Source of the DNA: JBBRVW01 sp963784645
Lineage (GTDB): Bacteria; Actinomycetota; Actinomycetes; JACCUZ01
Length of the DNA stretch: 64,000 bases
Direction of reading: 5' to 3'
Assembly: GCA_963784645.1 (NCBI GenBank)
Contig: CAWARY010000004.1
Coordinates: 1 to 64,000 of the forward strand
In this document: in pieces, positions 8,166-17,166 of the stretch
Position numbering within the stretch: position 1 is the stretch's first letter
Layout: each line of letters starts with the position of its first letter
The notes under the pieces: model-generated
The model's database searches: none
What the model was told of the DNA's origin: nothing
Seen by the model: the letters and a program-made list of their open reading frames with translations, nothing else
Position numbers and translations under genes: made by a program

Positions 8166-10916
8166 CTAGTGCAGGTCGAGCTGCGCGAGCTCACCGCGAG
8201 ACGTGATCCCGGCCTTGGTGAAGATGTTCCGCAGGTGGAACGCGACGGTCCGGGGCGACACCCAGCACTGTGCGGCGATGTCCTTGTTCGACATGCCCTG
8301 GCGGACCAGCCCGGCGACCTGGCGTTCCATCGGTGTGAGGGTCAGCTGCGTCGAGGGGTCACGTTTGCGTGCGGTCTCCCCGGATGCGCGCAGCTCCTGG
8401 CCGGCGCGGGCGGCCAGTGGCTCGGCCCGCAGGTCCTCGAACGTCTCGAGCGCAGCCCGCAGGTGGGTCCGCGCGTCGACGCGGCGCTGCGAGCGGCGCA
8501 GGTGCTCCCCGTACGCCAGCTGGGTCCGGGCCCGGTCGAATGGTCTGGCACCCGGTTCCGAGTGGTGGGTCAGGGCGGCCTCGAACAGGGCGGGTGCGTC
8601 GGCCGGCTCGGCGAGCAAGGCCCGCCCGTGGTCGACGACGGCCAGTGCCCAGGGCCACCCGGTGCCGTCGGCGTACGGGGTCAGCTCCTTCACCCAGGCC
8701 GCTGCCTGCTCGCGGTCGCCGGCGCGGGCCGCAGCGTCTATGCGGTCGAGGGCGGCGAGCGAGTTGATGGTGCTCAACCGGATGCTGCGGAGGTGGTGCA
8801 GCGCTGCCCGGATGTCGCCGTCGTGAGCGGCGCGGGTGCCCCGTGCCCACCGCATCAGGTCGTGCAGTGGGTCAGCCAGCACCCCGAGGGCTTGTCCGGC
8901 GGCCCGGTCGAGGTCGGCGAGGCGCTGGTCGTACTCGGCGTCGGGTCGGCCCTGCAGGGCCGCCAGAAGCGTCAGGAAGCCGAGCGGGACCGCGCCGAGC
9001 GGGCGCTGGCCGGCACTCACGCTGAGCGAGAGCGCCTCCTCCGCCGAGCTGCGCAGTGCGGTCCACTGGCCGCCGACCAGCTGGGTGAAGCCGAGCCGGG
9101 GGAGGGCGTACAGGACCAGCATGCCGGCTCCGGCTTCCCGCGCGCCGGCGACCATCTGGGTGTAGCAGCGCCGTTGTGCCTCGTCGTGACCGAGGTGCAG
9201 GGCGGCGTTGCCGAGGTGGGACAGCAGGTCAAGGTCGGCGACGTCGGCGCTGGCGTCCAGCGCTGCTCGCAGCGATGTCAGGGCGGGTGCCCACTCGTGC
9301 GCGGATGCCTGGGTCAGGCTGAGCAGCAGGTGTCGGAGGCAGCGGGTCCGGGGCGAGTCGCCGGCGGTGGCCCGCATGAGGGCAGTCACGCCGATCGTCG
9401 TGCCGCTGTCGGCGTGGTAGGTGCTCAGCAGCGCGGCGGCAACGGCCAGCTCCAGTGCGCGTGCCGGGTCGTCGGGCGCGACGGCGCGTGCGGCTGTGGC
9501 GAAGATTCGGTGTGCGTCGGTCGCTGAGCCGACGTTGACCTCGATGCGGCCGCGCAGCCGGTCGATGTCGGCGCGCAGCAACCGGTCGTCGGCGATTTCG
9601 CGGGCTGCCGCGGACAGGGCGCGCGCCGGCGTGGTCTGCCCGGCCGCCCACGCGTTGCGGGCTGCGGCGTACAGGTGCACAGCCCGGGCCTGCTCGCCGA
9701 CGGTCAGCTCGGCGGCGCGCTCGAAGGCGGCTGAGGCTGCGGCGTACCCGCCGCGTCTCTCGGCCCGCGCGCCTGATGCGGTCAGTGCGTCGACGACAGT
9801 CGCATCGGGGGTGTCGACGGCCGCCGCGCGGTGCCACGCGTACCGATCCGGCTCACGTTCGGGGTTGATGGCCTCGGCCAGCGCGCGATGCGCCCCGCGG
9901 CGCTCCCGGCTGGTCGCGGCCTGGTACACCGCGGACCGGACCAGCGGGTGCCGCACCCGGACGGTGCGGCCGTCGACGACCAGCAACCCCGAGCGCTCCG
10001 ACGCGTCCATGCTGTCGGGGTCCGCGCCGAGGGCCTCAGCAGCTGCACGGACGGTCGCGACCTGACCGGAGTCGTCCGCCGCAGCGACCAGCAGCAGGGT
10101 CTGTACCGCCGGCGGGAGCCGGCGGCAGCGGTCCAGGAAGACGCGCTCGATGGCGGCGGTGAGGTGCAGCCGCGCCGGAAGTGGCGCGGCGCCGGCCAGC
10201 TGTTCCCCGGACAGCGTGGTGGGCAGCTCGACGAGGGCGAGCGGGTTGCCGGCGGCCTGGGCCATCAACCGGTCCGCGACGTCGTCGGTCACGGCCGCTC
10301 CGGCCGCGTCGGTGAGCAGTGCGCGGGCCGCATCGGCAGTCAGGGGTGTCAGCGCCAGCGTCGGCACGCCGTCGGGTGCGAACGTGTGCCTGTCGCCGTC
10401 GCGGGCGGCGAACACGACCGCGACCCGGTCGGCACCGAGGCGCCGCGCGGCGACCAGCACCCCGTCCGCACTGGCCTGGTCGAGCCACTGCGCGTCGTCG
10501 ATGATGCACAGCACCGTCGCGTCCTCGGCGGCTTCGGCAAGCAGCGACAACGTCGCGAGCGCCGCTAGGAACGGCTCCACGCTGGCCTCGTCCGCCTCGC
10601 CGAACGCGGCCCGCAGCGCTCGGGCCTGCGGAGCAGGGAGCCGGTCGATGATGCCGAGGACAGGTCGCAGCAGCCGGTGCAGCGCGGCGAACGGAAGCGG
10701 CGCCTCCGACTCCATGCCCTGGGCGCGCAGCACCTGCACGTCGTCGCCAGCGGTCGCGACGAGGTCCTCGAGCAGCGCGGACTTCCCGACTCCGGGCTCC
10801 CCGTGCAGCAGCAGCGTCCCGGCGTGCCCGCCGCGGGCGCCGTCCAGGAGCGCGGCAAGGCGTTCCCGCTCCCGGTCCCTCCCGTGCAGCACGCTCGGGA
10901 CGTTACGCGACCGCAC
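8166..10916 (-). CDS. LuxR family regulator with N-terminal AAA ATPase (LAL type)
   Basis: 916 residues from a GTG start. The N-terminal AAA/STAND ATPase has Walker A GEPGVGKSALL (about residue 40) and a Walker B-like segment VLCIIDDAQWLD. A long alpha-helical repeat region (residues 380-830) follows, then a LuxR helix-turn-helix (TPMERQVAGLVRQGMSNKDI, then WVSPRTVAFHLRNIFTKAGI). Large ATP-binding LuxR proteins usually activate secondary metabolism, sugar uptake or stress genes. It is read divergently from the HD-domain gene at 11051, which may be a target. Alternative starts inside the first 10 residues (such as before LHGRDRERERL) are possible. Confidence 0.92.
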   Translation of the reverse strand: MRSRNVPSVLHGRDRERERLAALLDGARGGHAGTLLLHGEPGVGKSALLEDLVATAGDDVQVLRAQGMESEAPLPFAALHRLLRPVLGIIDRLPAPQARALRAAFGEADEASVEPFLAALATLSLLAEAAEDATVLCIIDDAQWLDQASADGVLVAARRLGADRVAVVFAARDGDRHTFAPDGVPTLALTPLTADAARALLTDAAGAAVTDDVADRLMAQAAGNPLALVELPTTLSGEQLAGAAPLPARLHLTAAIERVFLDRCRRLPPAVQTLLLVAAADDSGQVATVRAAAEALGADPDSMDASERSGLLVVDGRTVRVRHPLVRSAVYQAATSRERRGAHRALAEAINPEREPDRYAWHRAAAVDTPDATVVDALTASGARAERRGGYAAASAAFERAAELTVGEQARAVHLYAAARNAWAAGQTTPARALSAAAREIADDRLLRADIDRLRGRIEVNVGSATDAHRIFATAARAVAPDDPARALELAVAAALLSTYHADSGTTIGVTALMRATAGDSPRTRCLRHLLLSLTQASAHEWAPALTSLRAALDASADVADLDLLSHLGNAALHLGHDEAQRRCYTQMVAGAREAGAGMLVLYALPRLGFTQLVGGQWTALRSSAEEALSLSVSAGQRPLGAVPLGFLTLLAALQGRPDAEYDQRLADLDRAAGQALGVLADPLHDLMRWARGTRAAHDGDIRAALHHLRSIRLSTINSLAALDRIDAAARAGDREQAAAWVKELTPYADGTGWPWALAVVDHGRALLAEPADAPALFEAALTHHSEPGARPFDRARTQLAYGEHLRRSQRRVDARTHLRAALETFEDLRAEPLAARAGQELRASGETARKRDPSTQLTLTPMERQVAGLVRQGMSNKDIAAQCWVSPRTVAFHLRNIFTKAGITSRGELAQLDLH

Positions 10917-11050
10917 CCGTCGAGTGGCGTCTCATGTCGGACCTGGCGGTTTGGCCGGTGCGACCAGCACTCGACGCCGCGACCGTGGGATGCCTCGGCA
11001 CATCTGCGTGCCGGGCGGACCGGCCCGACGCCGTCCTCCGGGAGACCGCC

Positions 11051-11815
11051 ATGACCCCCGCACCCGCAGACCTCGGCACGCACGCCTGGGTGGAGCGCAC
11101 GGGCGGGCAGCTGACCGCCGCCGAGCGACGGAGCCTGCTGCGGCCGCTGGCTCGCACCCACGTGACCAACGCGGCCGGCCGGTTCTCGATGTTGTTGCGG
11201 GTCAACACCGGTCGCCGGGCAGTCACCACCAGCCGGCGCCCGCGGCCCGACTCGGTCCTGACCCGCGTGGCCGAGGACCTGGCGCGGCAACGGCTGAGCC
11301 CGGCGCTGCTGAACCACTCCTACCGGACGTACGCGTTCGGCGCTGCCCTCGGCGAGCTGGAGAACCTGGACGTGGACCGGGAGCTGCTGTTCGCGGCCGC
11401 GATGCTGCACGACGTCGGACTGCCGACGTCGGTGGCGCACGTCGACTTCACCCGGGCCAGCGCCCGTGCCGCCCGTGATGTCGCCGAGCGGGTCGGCCTC
11501 TCCACCGCGGCCACCGACGCGATGCGGACGGCTATCACGCTGCACCACAGCCCGGGCGTGACGGCGGAGCGCGGCGAGGTCGCGTACCTCCTGTCGGCCG
11601 GCGCAGGGTGCGACGTCGTGGGTCTGCGGTCCTGGCAGCTGCCGCCCGACCTGCTCACGGCGGTCGTCTCCGCGCACCCGCGCGCCGGGTTTAAGCGGGA
11701 GTTCGCCCGCGCGTTCCGGACCGAGGCCGCCCGGGTGCCGCACGGCCGCGCCCACTTGCTGCGCCGGTACGGCGCCTTCGACCTGGCCGTCAGGACCGCT
11801 CCGTTCCGCGGCTGA
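11051..11815 (+). CDS. HD domain-containing protein
   Basis: 254 residues. The ATG at 11051 follows GGGAGACC; an upstream in-frame ATG (10934) would add 39 unconserved residues. The HD metal site is read in three pieces: LLNHSYRTYAFGAAL, AAMLHDVGLP and AITLHHSPG. HD proteins are metal-dependent phosphohydrolases; this form resembles cyanamide hydratase/HDIG-like single-domain members, but its substrate cannot be named. It is divergent from the LAL regulator and 173 bp from the hydrolase downstream. Confidence 0.82.
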   Translation: MTPAPADLGTHAWVERTGGQLTAAERRSLLRPLARTHVTNAAGRFSMLLRVNTGRRAVTTSRRPRPDSVLTRVAEDLARQRLSPALLNHSYRTYAFGAALGELENLDVDRELLFAAAMLHDVGLPTSVAHVDFTRASARAARDVAERVGLSTAATDAMRTAITLHHSPGVTAERGEVAYLLSAGAGCDVVGLRSWQLPPDLLTAVVSAHPRAGFKREFARAFRTEAARVPHGRAHLLRRYGAFDLAVRTAPFRG

Positions 11816-11988
11816 ACGTCTCGCGAGTGCACGGCCGCCGCATCCGAGCAACCCGGTCCACGCCCGACAGGCCGTCCGGCGCTGCCGGAACCCGGTCATT
11901 CGGCCGGGGCGAACCCCCGGCCGTGGCGCCCACGCTGCACGAGTACCGCCGACCGCTCGACGGCCCACCTCCCGGAAGCGAGACCGAC

Positions 11989-13377
11989 ATGACGACCACC
12001 ACCTCGGCCGGCCACCCCACCCGCGTCACCGCTGTCGGGCACGCGTCGGCCGATGGCCGCCGCCGCGTCCCGTTCGCCGTCGTGGTCGCCGCCTCCATGC
12101 TCAGCGGCCTGGCGAACACGCTCGTTCTCGTCCTTCTCGTGTTCGCCGGCGCCACCGAGCCGGTCATCACCGGCGCCGGCCTGGTCGGACTGGCCTCCGG
12201 GTGGGGGCTACTTGCGGTGCTCACCACCCGGTGGACCAGCAAGCCGCAGCGCTGGGCGGCCGTCCCGGCCCTCGTGCTGGCCATCACGGGCGTCGGCCTG
12301 CTCGCCGTCACCCCCGGCAACGGTGGGCTGACGGTAGCCGGATGGGTGTGGCCGCCGCTCGCGCTCGTCCTGGCCGTCTGGACGGAGCGCGCCGCACGTC
12401 GGGCCACGACGGGCCGGTCCCGCTGGCTGCTGTACCCAGTGATCGGCCTGGTGACCGTCGCCGCCATCGGTGGGATGGTCGAGAGCGTCTCGCTGGCCCG
12501 CGATCACGGCCGGCACCCGATGGCTGGCGCCCTGTACGACGTGGGTGGTCACCGACTGCACCTGAGCTGCACTGGGACGGGCAGCCCCACCGTCGTGCTC
12601 GTGAACGGCTTGGGCGAGATCTCGCCGCTGTGGAGCGGCGTCACCGCGCAGGTCTCGCGGACCACCCGGGTTTGCGCGTACGACCGGGCGGGCCAGGGTT
12701 GGAGCGACGACGTCGCCCGCTCGCAGGACGGCCGCGCGGTCGCTGCTGACCTGCACACCCTGCTGGCCCATGCCGGCGAGCACGGTCCGTACGTCCTGGC
12801 CGGCCACTCCTCCGGCGGAACCCTCGCCCTGACGTACGCCGCCCGCTACCCGACGCAGGTCGCCGGGATGGTGCTGCTGGACTCGTCCAGCCCGCACCAG
12901 TTCACCGACCAGCCGGACTTCCCCGGCACCTTCGCGATGATGCGCCGTCTGCTGCCGGTGATGCCCGCCCTCGCTCGCGTCGGAGCCCTCCACTTCGTCC
13001 CGACGTCCGCGGCGACCGCCCTGTCCCCGAGTGCCGCGGCCGAGGTCCAGTCGTTCGCCACCAGCCCCCGCGGCGCTCGCAACATGCGCGACGAGCAGTC
13101 GCAGCTCCGCAACGTCTTCACCCAGGCGCAGGACCTGACCACGTTCGACCCCAAGCCGCTGGCCGTGGTCACGGCCCGCGAGAACGCGGACGGCACCAAG
13201 GGCTGGGCAGCCGCCCAGGACCGGATGGCTGCCCTGTCGACGAACAGCACCCACTGGACCGCGGAGACGACCCACGTCGGTCTCCTCGACGACGCGACCG
13301 GGTCCACCGGCTCGGTGCGCGCCATCACCGCCGTCGTCACCGCGGTCCGCACCGGCACCGCGCTGACATCCCGATGA
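11989..13377 (+). CDS. membrane-anchored alpha/beta hydrolase
   Basis: 462 residues; ATG at 11989 with ribosome site GGAAGCGAG. Four hydrophobic helices occupy residues 20-165. An alpha/beta hydrolase domain follows: oxyanion region VVLVNGLGEISPLWSG, nucleophile elbow GHSSGGTLALTYA and a His near the C-terminus in TTHVGLLDD. The active domain is probably outside the membrane. Its end overlaps a possible start of the MFS pump (ATGA at 13374), so the two are likely co-transcribed. The substrate is unknown; esterase or peptidase activity is the family norm. Confidence 0.88.
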   Translation: MTTTTSAGHPTRVTAVGHASADGRRRVPFAVVVAASMLSGLANTLVLVLLVFAGATEPVITGAGLVGLASGWGLLAVLTTRWTSKPQRWAAVPALVLAITGVGLLAVTPGNGGLTVAGWVWPPLALVLAVWTERAARRATTGRSRWLLYPVIGLVTVAAIGGMVESVSLARDHGRHPMAGALYDVGGHRLHLSCTGTGSPTVVLVNGLGEISPLWSGVTAQVSRTTRVCAYDRAGQGWSDDVARSQDGRAVAADLHTLLAHAGEHGPYVLAGHSSGGTLALTYAARYPTQVAGMVLLDSSSPHQFTDQPDFPGTFAMMRRLLPVMPALARVGALHFVPTSAATALSPSAAAEVQSFATSPRGARNMRDEQSQLRNVFTQAQDLTTFDPKPLAVVTARENADGTKGWAAAQDRMAALSTNSTHWTAETTHVGLLDDATGSTGSVRAITAVVTAVRTGTALTSR

Positions 13378-13448
13378 GCACGCACCGCACCCCCGGCATC
13401 CGCTCGAACAGTCCCGCACCGACGCCAGACCCGACCAGAGGAGACCCG

Positions 13449-14945
13449 ATGATTGCCGACGACACCGCACCCACCGCTACCGCCACCGAGGTGCACCACG
13501 CGCCGCACCCCACTCCGCACGGCGGCCCGGAGACCGTTGCCGGCCCTCGCACGTCGTGGGCCGTCCTCGCCCTTGCCCTCACCGCCCAGCTCCTCGTCGT
13601 GCTCGACATCTCCGTGGTCAACACCGCTCTTCCGACCATCGGGCGCTCGCTCCGCCTGGGAAGTGGCGACCTGCAGTGGCTGGTCACCGCCTACCTCCTG
13701 CTCTCCGGCGGCGGCCTGCTGCTGGGCGGCCGGATCGCCGACCTGCTGCCCCGCCGTCGCGTCTTCCTCGCCGGCGTGACCGTCTTCACCGGCGCGTCCC
13801 TGGTCAGCGGGTTCGCGAGCAACGCCACCGAGCTCATCGCGGCCCGCGGCGCCCAAGGCCTCGGCGCTGCCTTGATGACCCCCGCCGCACTGTCCCTGAT
13901 CATGACCACGTACTCAGGTGCGCAGCGCACCCGCGGCCTCGCCCTGTGGGGGGCGGTCGGCAGCCTCGGCGTCGCCGCCGGCGTCCTGTTCGGTGGCGCC
14001 CTGACCACGTGGGCCGGCTGGCAGCTCGTCTTCTGGGTCAACGTCCCCATCGGCGTCATCGCCCTCGCCGCCGGGCTCAAGGTCCTCCCGAAGGACGTCA
14101 CCAGTCGCGCCGACCTCGCCCGGTTCGACCTGCCCGGCGCGCTCACCGTCATCGCCGGTCTCGGCGCCCTCATGTACGGCCTGGCCAGCACCTCCGCACA
14201 CGGCTGGCTCTCCGCCCGCGCCCTGGTCGCGATCGCCGGCTCCGCCGTCCTGCTCACGGCGTTCGGCCGCATCGAGAGGCGCGCGATCCGCCCCCTGGTC
14301 CCGCCGCACACCTGGAAGGTGCCCACCCTGGTGGCCGGAACCACCGTGATGCTCGGGGCGACCGCCCTGCTCGTCGGCACCGTCTTCCTGGCCAGCATCT
14401 TCTTCCAGACGGTGCTGGGCTACTCGGCGCTGCGTGCTGGCATCGCGTTCCTGCCCCTCGCCCTGGCCATCACCGTCGGCACCCACCTCGCGAGCAGGTT
14501 GCTCACCAGGACATCGCCGCGCAACATCGCCGCCGGCGGCCTCACCCTCGTCACCGTCGGCGCCGCCTTGCTGTCCCGGGCCGGCCGGGAGGCCCACTTC
14601 GCGACCGACCTGCTGCCCGGCCTGGTCGTCCTCGGCGCCGGCGTCGGCCTGGTGTTCGTCGCCGTCGCCGTCACCGCGATGGCCGGCATCCCCGCCCAGC
14701 ACGCCGGCATGGCATCGGGATTCCTCATGACCGGCCATGAGATCGGCGCGGCCCTCGGCGTCGCCGTGCTGTCCGCGGTCGCGTCCACCGCCGGGAACCT
14801 CACCGCCCCGGCCGGGGTCGTCGACGGGTGCTCTGCCGCATTCGCTGCCGCCGCCGTCATGGCCGCGGGTGTCGGGGTCGTGGCCTACCTGCGGATGCCC
14901 GCCGCACGCATGGACGGCGCCGCAGCGAGGCACCTGCACCACTAG
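13449..14945 (+). CDS. MFS transporter, DHA2 (14-TM drug:H+ antiporter) family
   Basis: 498 residues from the ATG at 13449, chosen for its strong GAGGAG site 6 nt upstream; the ATG at 13374 would overlap the previous stop but adds a low-complexity leader. The DHA2 motif C area VLDISVVNTALPTIGRSL and motif A GGRIADLLPRRRVFL are present, with about 14 hydrophobic helices. Members export drugs, dyes or antibiotics in exchange for protons. It forms a unit with the hydrolase upstream and ends at a strong palindrome (14952-14987). Confidence 0.9.
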   Translation: MIADDTAPTATATEVHHAPHPTPHGGPETVAGPRTSWAVLALALTAQLLVVLDISVVNTALPTIGRSLRLGSGDLQWLVTAYLLLSGGGLLLGGRIADLLPRRRVFLAGVTVFTGASLVSGFASNATELIAARGAQGLGAALMTPAALSLIMTTYSGAQRTRGLALWGAVGSLGVAAGVLFGGALTTWAGWQLVFWVNVPIGVIALAAGLKVLPKDVTSRADLARFDLPGALTVIAGLGALMYGLASTSAHGWLSARALVAIAGSAVLLTAFGRIERRAIRPLVPPHTWKVPTLVAGTTVMLGATALLVGTVFLASIFFQTVLGYSALRAGIAFLPLALAITVGTHLASRLLTRTSPRNIAAGGLTLVTVGAALLSRAGREAHFATDLLPGLVVLGAGVGLVFVAVAVTAMAGIPAQHAGMASGFLMTGHEIGAALGVAVLSAVASTAGNLTAPAGVVDGCSAAFAAAAVMAAGVGVVAYLRMPAARMDGAAARHLHH

Positions 14946-14951
14946 GCGCAG

Positions 14952-14987
14952 GGGTGCCGTCACCGGGTCGACCCGGTGACGGCACCC
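14952..14987. terminator. 36-bp perfect palindrome between convergent genes
   Basis: Arms GGGTGCCGTCACCGGGT and its exact complement meet at a CG centre, giving a 16-17 bp stem. It lies between the MFS stop (14945) and the XRE regulator stop (15017), so it can end transcription from both sides. There is no T-run, as often in high-GC bacteria. Confidence 0.75.
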
Positions 14988-15016
14988 GCTCGCCCGGCGC
15001 GGCCTTGATCCGGGCG

Positions 15017-15622
15017 TCAGGCGCCAGCGGAGCTCTGGCCCGTCTGCGGCCGGGCCCGGGTGTGCATCCGTTCCCCCTGCGGGCCGAACACGCTGAGCAC
15101 CTCCGCCGGCCCCTCCCCGGTGCTGCCGAACCAGTGCGGGACCCGGGTGTCGAACTCGGCCACCTCGCCCGGCCCCAGGACCAGGTCGTGGTCGGCCAGC
15201 ACCAGTCGCATCCGACCGGCGATCACGTAGAGCCACTCGTACCCCTCGTGCGACTTCGGCTCCGGCGTCTTCTTCGACGTCGGGATGACGATCTTCCATG
15301 CCTGCACGCCGCCGGGCTGCCGCGACAGCGGCACGACCGTGCGACCGTGCACCCGTTGCGGCTTCAGCCGGACCCGCGGGTCGCCCACCTCGGGCGCGCC
15401 GACCAGGTCGTCCAGTGGCACCCGGTACGCGTGTGCCAGCGGCAGCAGCAGCTCCAGGCTCGGCCGCCGTTGGCCGGCCTCCAGGCGGGACAACGTGCTC
15501 TTCGAGATGCCAGTAGACGCCGCCAGGCTCGTCAACGTCACCCCCCGCTGCAACCGCATCTGCCGGAGCCTCGGCCCGACATCGGTCAGGGCCGCCGCGA
15601 TGACCGTCGCCGTGTCGTCCAT
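15017..15622 (-). CDS. XRE family regulator with cupin sensor domain
   Basis: 201 residues; ATG at 15622. Residues 15-70 are an XRE helix-turn-helix (LRQMRLQRGVTLTSLAASTG, then ISKSTLSRLEAGQRRPS). Residues 105-185 are a small cupin barrel (SHEGYEWLYVIAGRMRLVL, then LGPGEVAEFDTRVPHWF) that may bind a small ligand. Such proteins are usually repressors of an adjacent gene. Here the divergent flavoprotein starts 70 bp away across an AT-richer spacer with an inverted repeat, so it is the probable target. Confidence 0.9.
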   Translation of the reverse strand: MDDTATVIAAALTDVGPRLRQMRLQRGVTLTSLAASTGISKSTLSRLEAGQRRPSLELLLPLAHAYRVPLDDLVGAPEVGDPRVRLKPQRVHGRTVVPLSRQPGGVQAWKIVIPTSKKTPEPKSHEGYEWLYVIAGRMRLVLADHDLVLGPGEVAEFDTRVPHWFGSTGEGPAEVLSVFGPQGERMHTRARPQTGQSSAGA

Positions 15623-15654
15623 CCCCGCAGTGCACCCGCATTTCCCAGAAATAG

Positions 15655-15673
15655 CAACAAAGGTTGAGGCAAC
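15655..15673. promoter_or_regulatory. candidate XRE operator between divergent genes
   Basis: CAAC (15655-15658) and GTTG (15663-15666) form a dyad around AAAG, and GCAAC is repeated directly at 15654 and 15669. The patch 15640-15673 is markedly AT-richer than its surroundings and must hold both divergent promoters. Binding by the XRE-cupin protein is inferred from position. Confidence 0.4.
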
Positions 15674-15691
15674 GGGGACGTCCGGCGCACC

Positions 15692-16633
15692 ATGGCCGGC
15701 ATGAGCGACTACGACGTAGTGATCATCGGTGGCGGCGCCGCCGGGCTGTCCGCAGCACTGGTCCTCACCAGGGCGCGCCGACGCGTCCTCGTCGTGGACG
15801 CCGGTGCTCCCCGCAACGCCCCGGCCGCCCACATGCAGGGCTACCTGTCCCGCGACGGGATGCCACCGGCAGAGCTGCTCGCCGCCGGCCGGGACGAGGT
15901 GGTCGGGTACGGGGGAGAGATCGCGGCCGACGACGTCGAGGACGTCGTCGCCTGCCCGGGCACCGGGTTCCAGGTCCGGCTGGCCGGCGGGGGCTGGGTC
16001 GCCACCCGGCGACTGCTGGTCGCCACCGGGCTGCGGGACGAGCTGCCTGACCTGCCCGGCCTCCGCGACCGGTGGGCGCGCGACGTCCTGCACTGCCCCT
16101 ACTGCCACGGCTGGGAAGTCCGCGACCAACAGCTCGGCGTCCTGGCCGACGGCACTCCCGACTCAGTGCGCTACGCCCAGATCGTGCGCCAGTGGGCCAC
16201 CGACGTGGTGCTGTTCGCTCCGGCCGGCACCCTGACCGAGGCCCAGCGCTCCGAGCTGGTCGCCCGGGCCATCGGAGTCGTCGAGGGTGATGTCGCCCGC
16301 GTCCTTGTCGAGGACGACCGGCTCCGCGGTGTCGAGCTGACCGACGGGCGCACCGTTCCCCGCGACGCGCTGTTCGTGCCGCCCCGCTTCGTACCCAACA
16401 ACGAGCTGCTGGTCAGCCTCGCCTGCGAGCTCGACGAGGGCGGCTGGGTCGTCAAGGACCCCACCGGCCGCACCAGCGTCCCCGGGGTCTGGGTGGCCGG
16501 CAACGTCGCGAACCCGCGAGCCCAGGTCATCACGGCTGCCGGCGAAGGGTCCGCCGCCGCCATCGCACTCAACGCCGACCTCGTCGACGACGACGTCCGC
16601 GCTGCTGTCACCACGTTCCAGCTGGGCTCGTGA
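15692..16633 (+). CDS. NAD(P)/FAD-dependent oxidoreductase, thioredoxin reductase-like
   Basis: 313 residues. The FAD-binding fingerprint is DVVIIGGGAAGLSAALVLTR near the N-terminus. A redox-type pair CPYC occurs in VLHCPYCHGWEVRD at about residue 135, where thioredoxin reductases carry their active Cys pair. The C-terminal FAD segment is VPGVWVAGNVANPRAQV. The NADPH fingerprint is weak, so the electron donor is uncertain. Start could be 15692 or the ATG at 15701. It is controlled from the intergenic region shared with the XRE-cupin gene and is coupled by close spacing to the small membrane protein downstream. Confidence 0.87.
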   Translation: MAGMSDYDVVIIGGGAAGLSAALVLTRARRRVLVVDAGAPRNAPAAHMQGYLSRDGMPPAELLAAGRDEVVGYGGEIAADDVEDVVACPGTGFQVRLAGGGWVATRRLLVATGLRDELPDLPGLRDRWARDVLHCPYCHGWEVRDQQLGVLADGTPDSVRYAQIVRQWATDVVLFAPAGTLTEAQRSELVARAIGVVEGDVARVLVEDDRLRGVELTDGRTVPRDALFVPPRFVPNNELLVSLACELDEGGWVVKDPTGRTSVPGVWVAGNVANPRAQVITAAGEGSAAAIALNADLVDDDVRAAVTTFQLGS

Positions 16634-16692
16634 CCACCTACTCGTCACGCCCGGCCGACTTCACCCCACCCGCATCCGACCGAGGAGAACTG

Positions 16693-16950
16693 ATGTCCAC
16701 CACCCTGCCGCCGGCCCGTCCGCCGATCGGGCCGCCCACCAAGCACCAGCTCGCACTGATGATCTGGCTGGCCGTGTTCCCGACGCTGACCCTGCTCAAC
16801 CTGGCCCTCGCCGACTGGCTCGGGACGCTGTCACCGGTGGCGCGCACGTTCGTCCTGGCAACCGTCGCGGTCCCCGTCGTCATCTACGGCGTGATGCCCC
16901 AGCTGCACCGGCTGCGCGCCCGCCTGCTCACCCGCGCCGCCACCCGATAG
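16693..16950 (+). CDS. small two-helix membrane protein
   Basis: 85 residues from the ATG at 16693, which has a GAGGAGA site; a GTG at 16630 overlapping the flavoprotein stop would add 21 residues. Two membrane helices (about residues 20-40 and 48-68) are joined by a short loop, with PPTKHQLALMIWLAVFPTLT before them and YGVMPQLHRL at the end. This pattern resembles the two-helix C-terminal module found on some antibiotic biosynthesis monooxygenase (ABM) proteins, here without the ABM domain. Role unknown; it is likely co-transcribed with the flavoprotein. Confidence 0.72.
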   Translation: MSTTLPPARPPIGPPTKHQLALMIWLAVFPTLTLLNLALADWLGTLSPVARTFVLATVAVPVVIYGVMPQLHRLRARLLTRAATR

Positions 16951-16961
16951 GCACTGACGGG

Positions 16962-16984
16962 TGCGCCGGCCCCGTGCCGGCGCA
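16962..16984 (+). terminator. GC-rich hairpin after the small membrane gene
   Basis: TGCGCCGGC and GCCGGCGCA form a 9-bp perfect stem around CCCGT, 12 bp after the stop at 16950. No T-run follows. It is a likely intrinsic terminator of the flavoprotein operon. Confidence 0.6.
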
Positions 16985-17166
16985 GTCTGACGGACCCGGA
17001 TCCTCCCGGCGTCGGCCCCCTGACGATCACCGCCGCACGCCCGCGGTCCTTCAGCGGCCCGGCCCAGGCGACGATGAAGCGAGGGCGGCCCACGTGGCCG
17101 GTTAGCCTGGTCCGGAGCCTGAGAGGTGCCGGGCCGCCTCGAGCGAGGCGCAGCAAGGGGGTCGAC

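Noticed and set aside
7896..9527. 543-codon plus-strand ORF
   Set aside because: Antisense to the LAL regulator, whose frame has clear ATPase and LuxR motifs.
10918..10976. CGTCGAGTG and CACTCGACG pair between divergent genes
   Set aside because: Arms are 41 bp apart with one arm in the LAL start codon region; chance is likely in GC-rich DNA.
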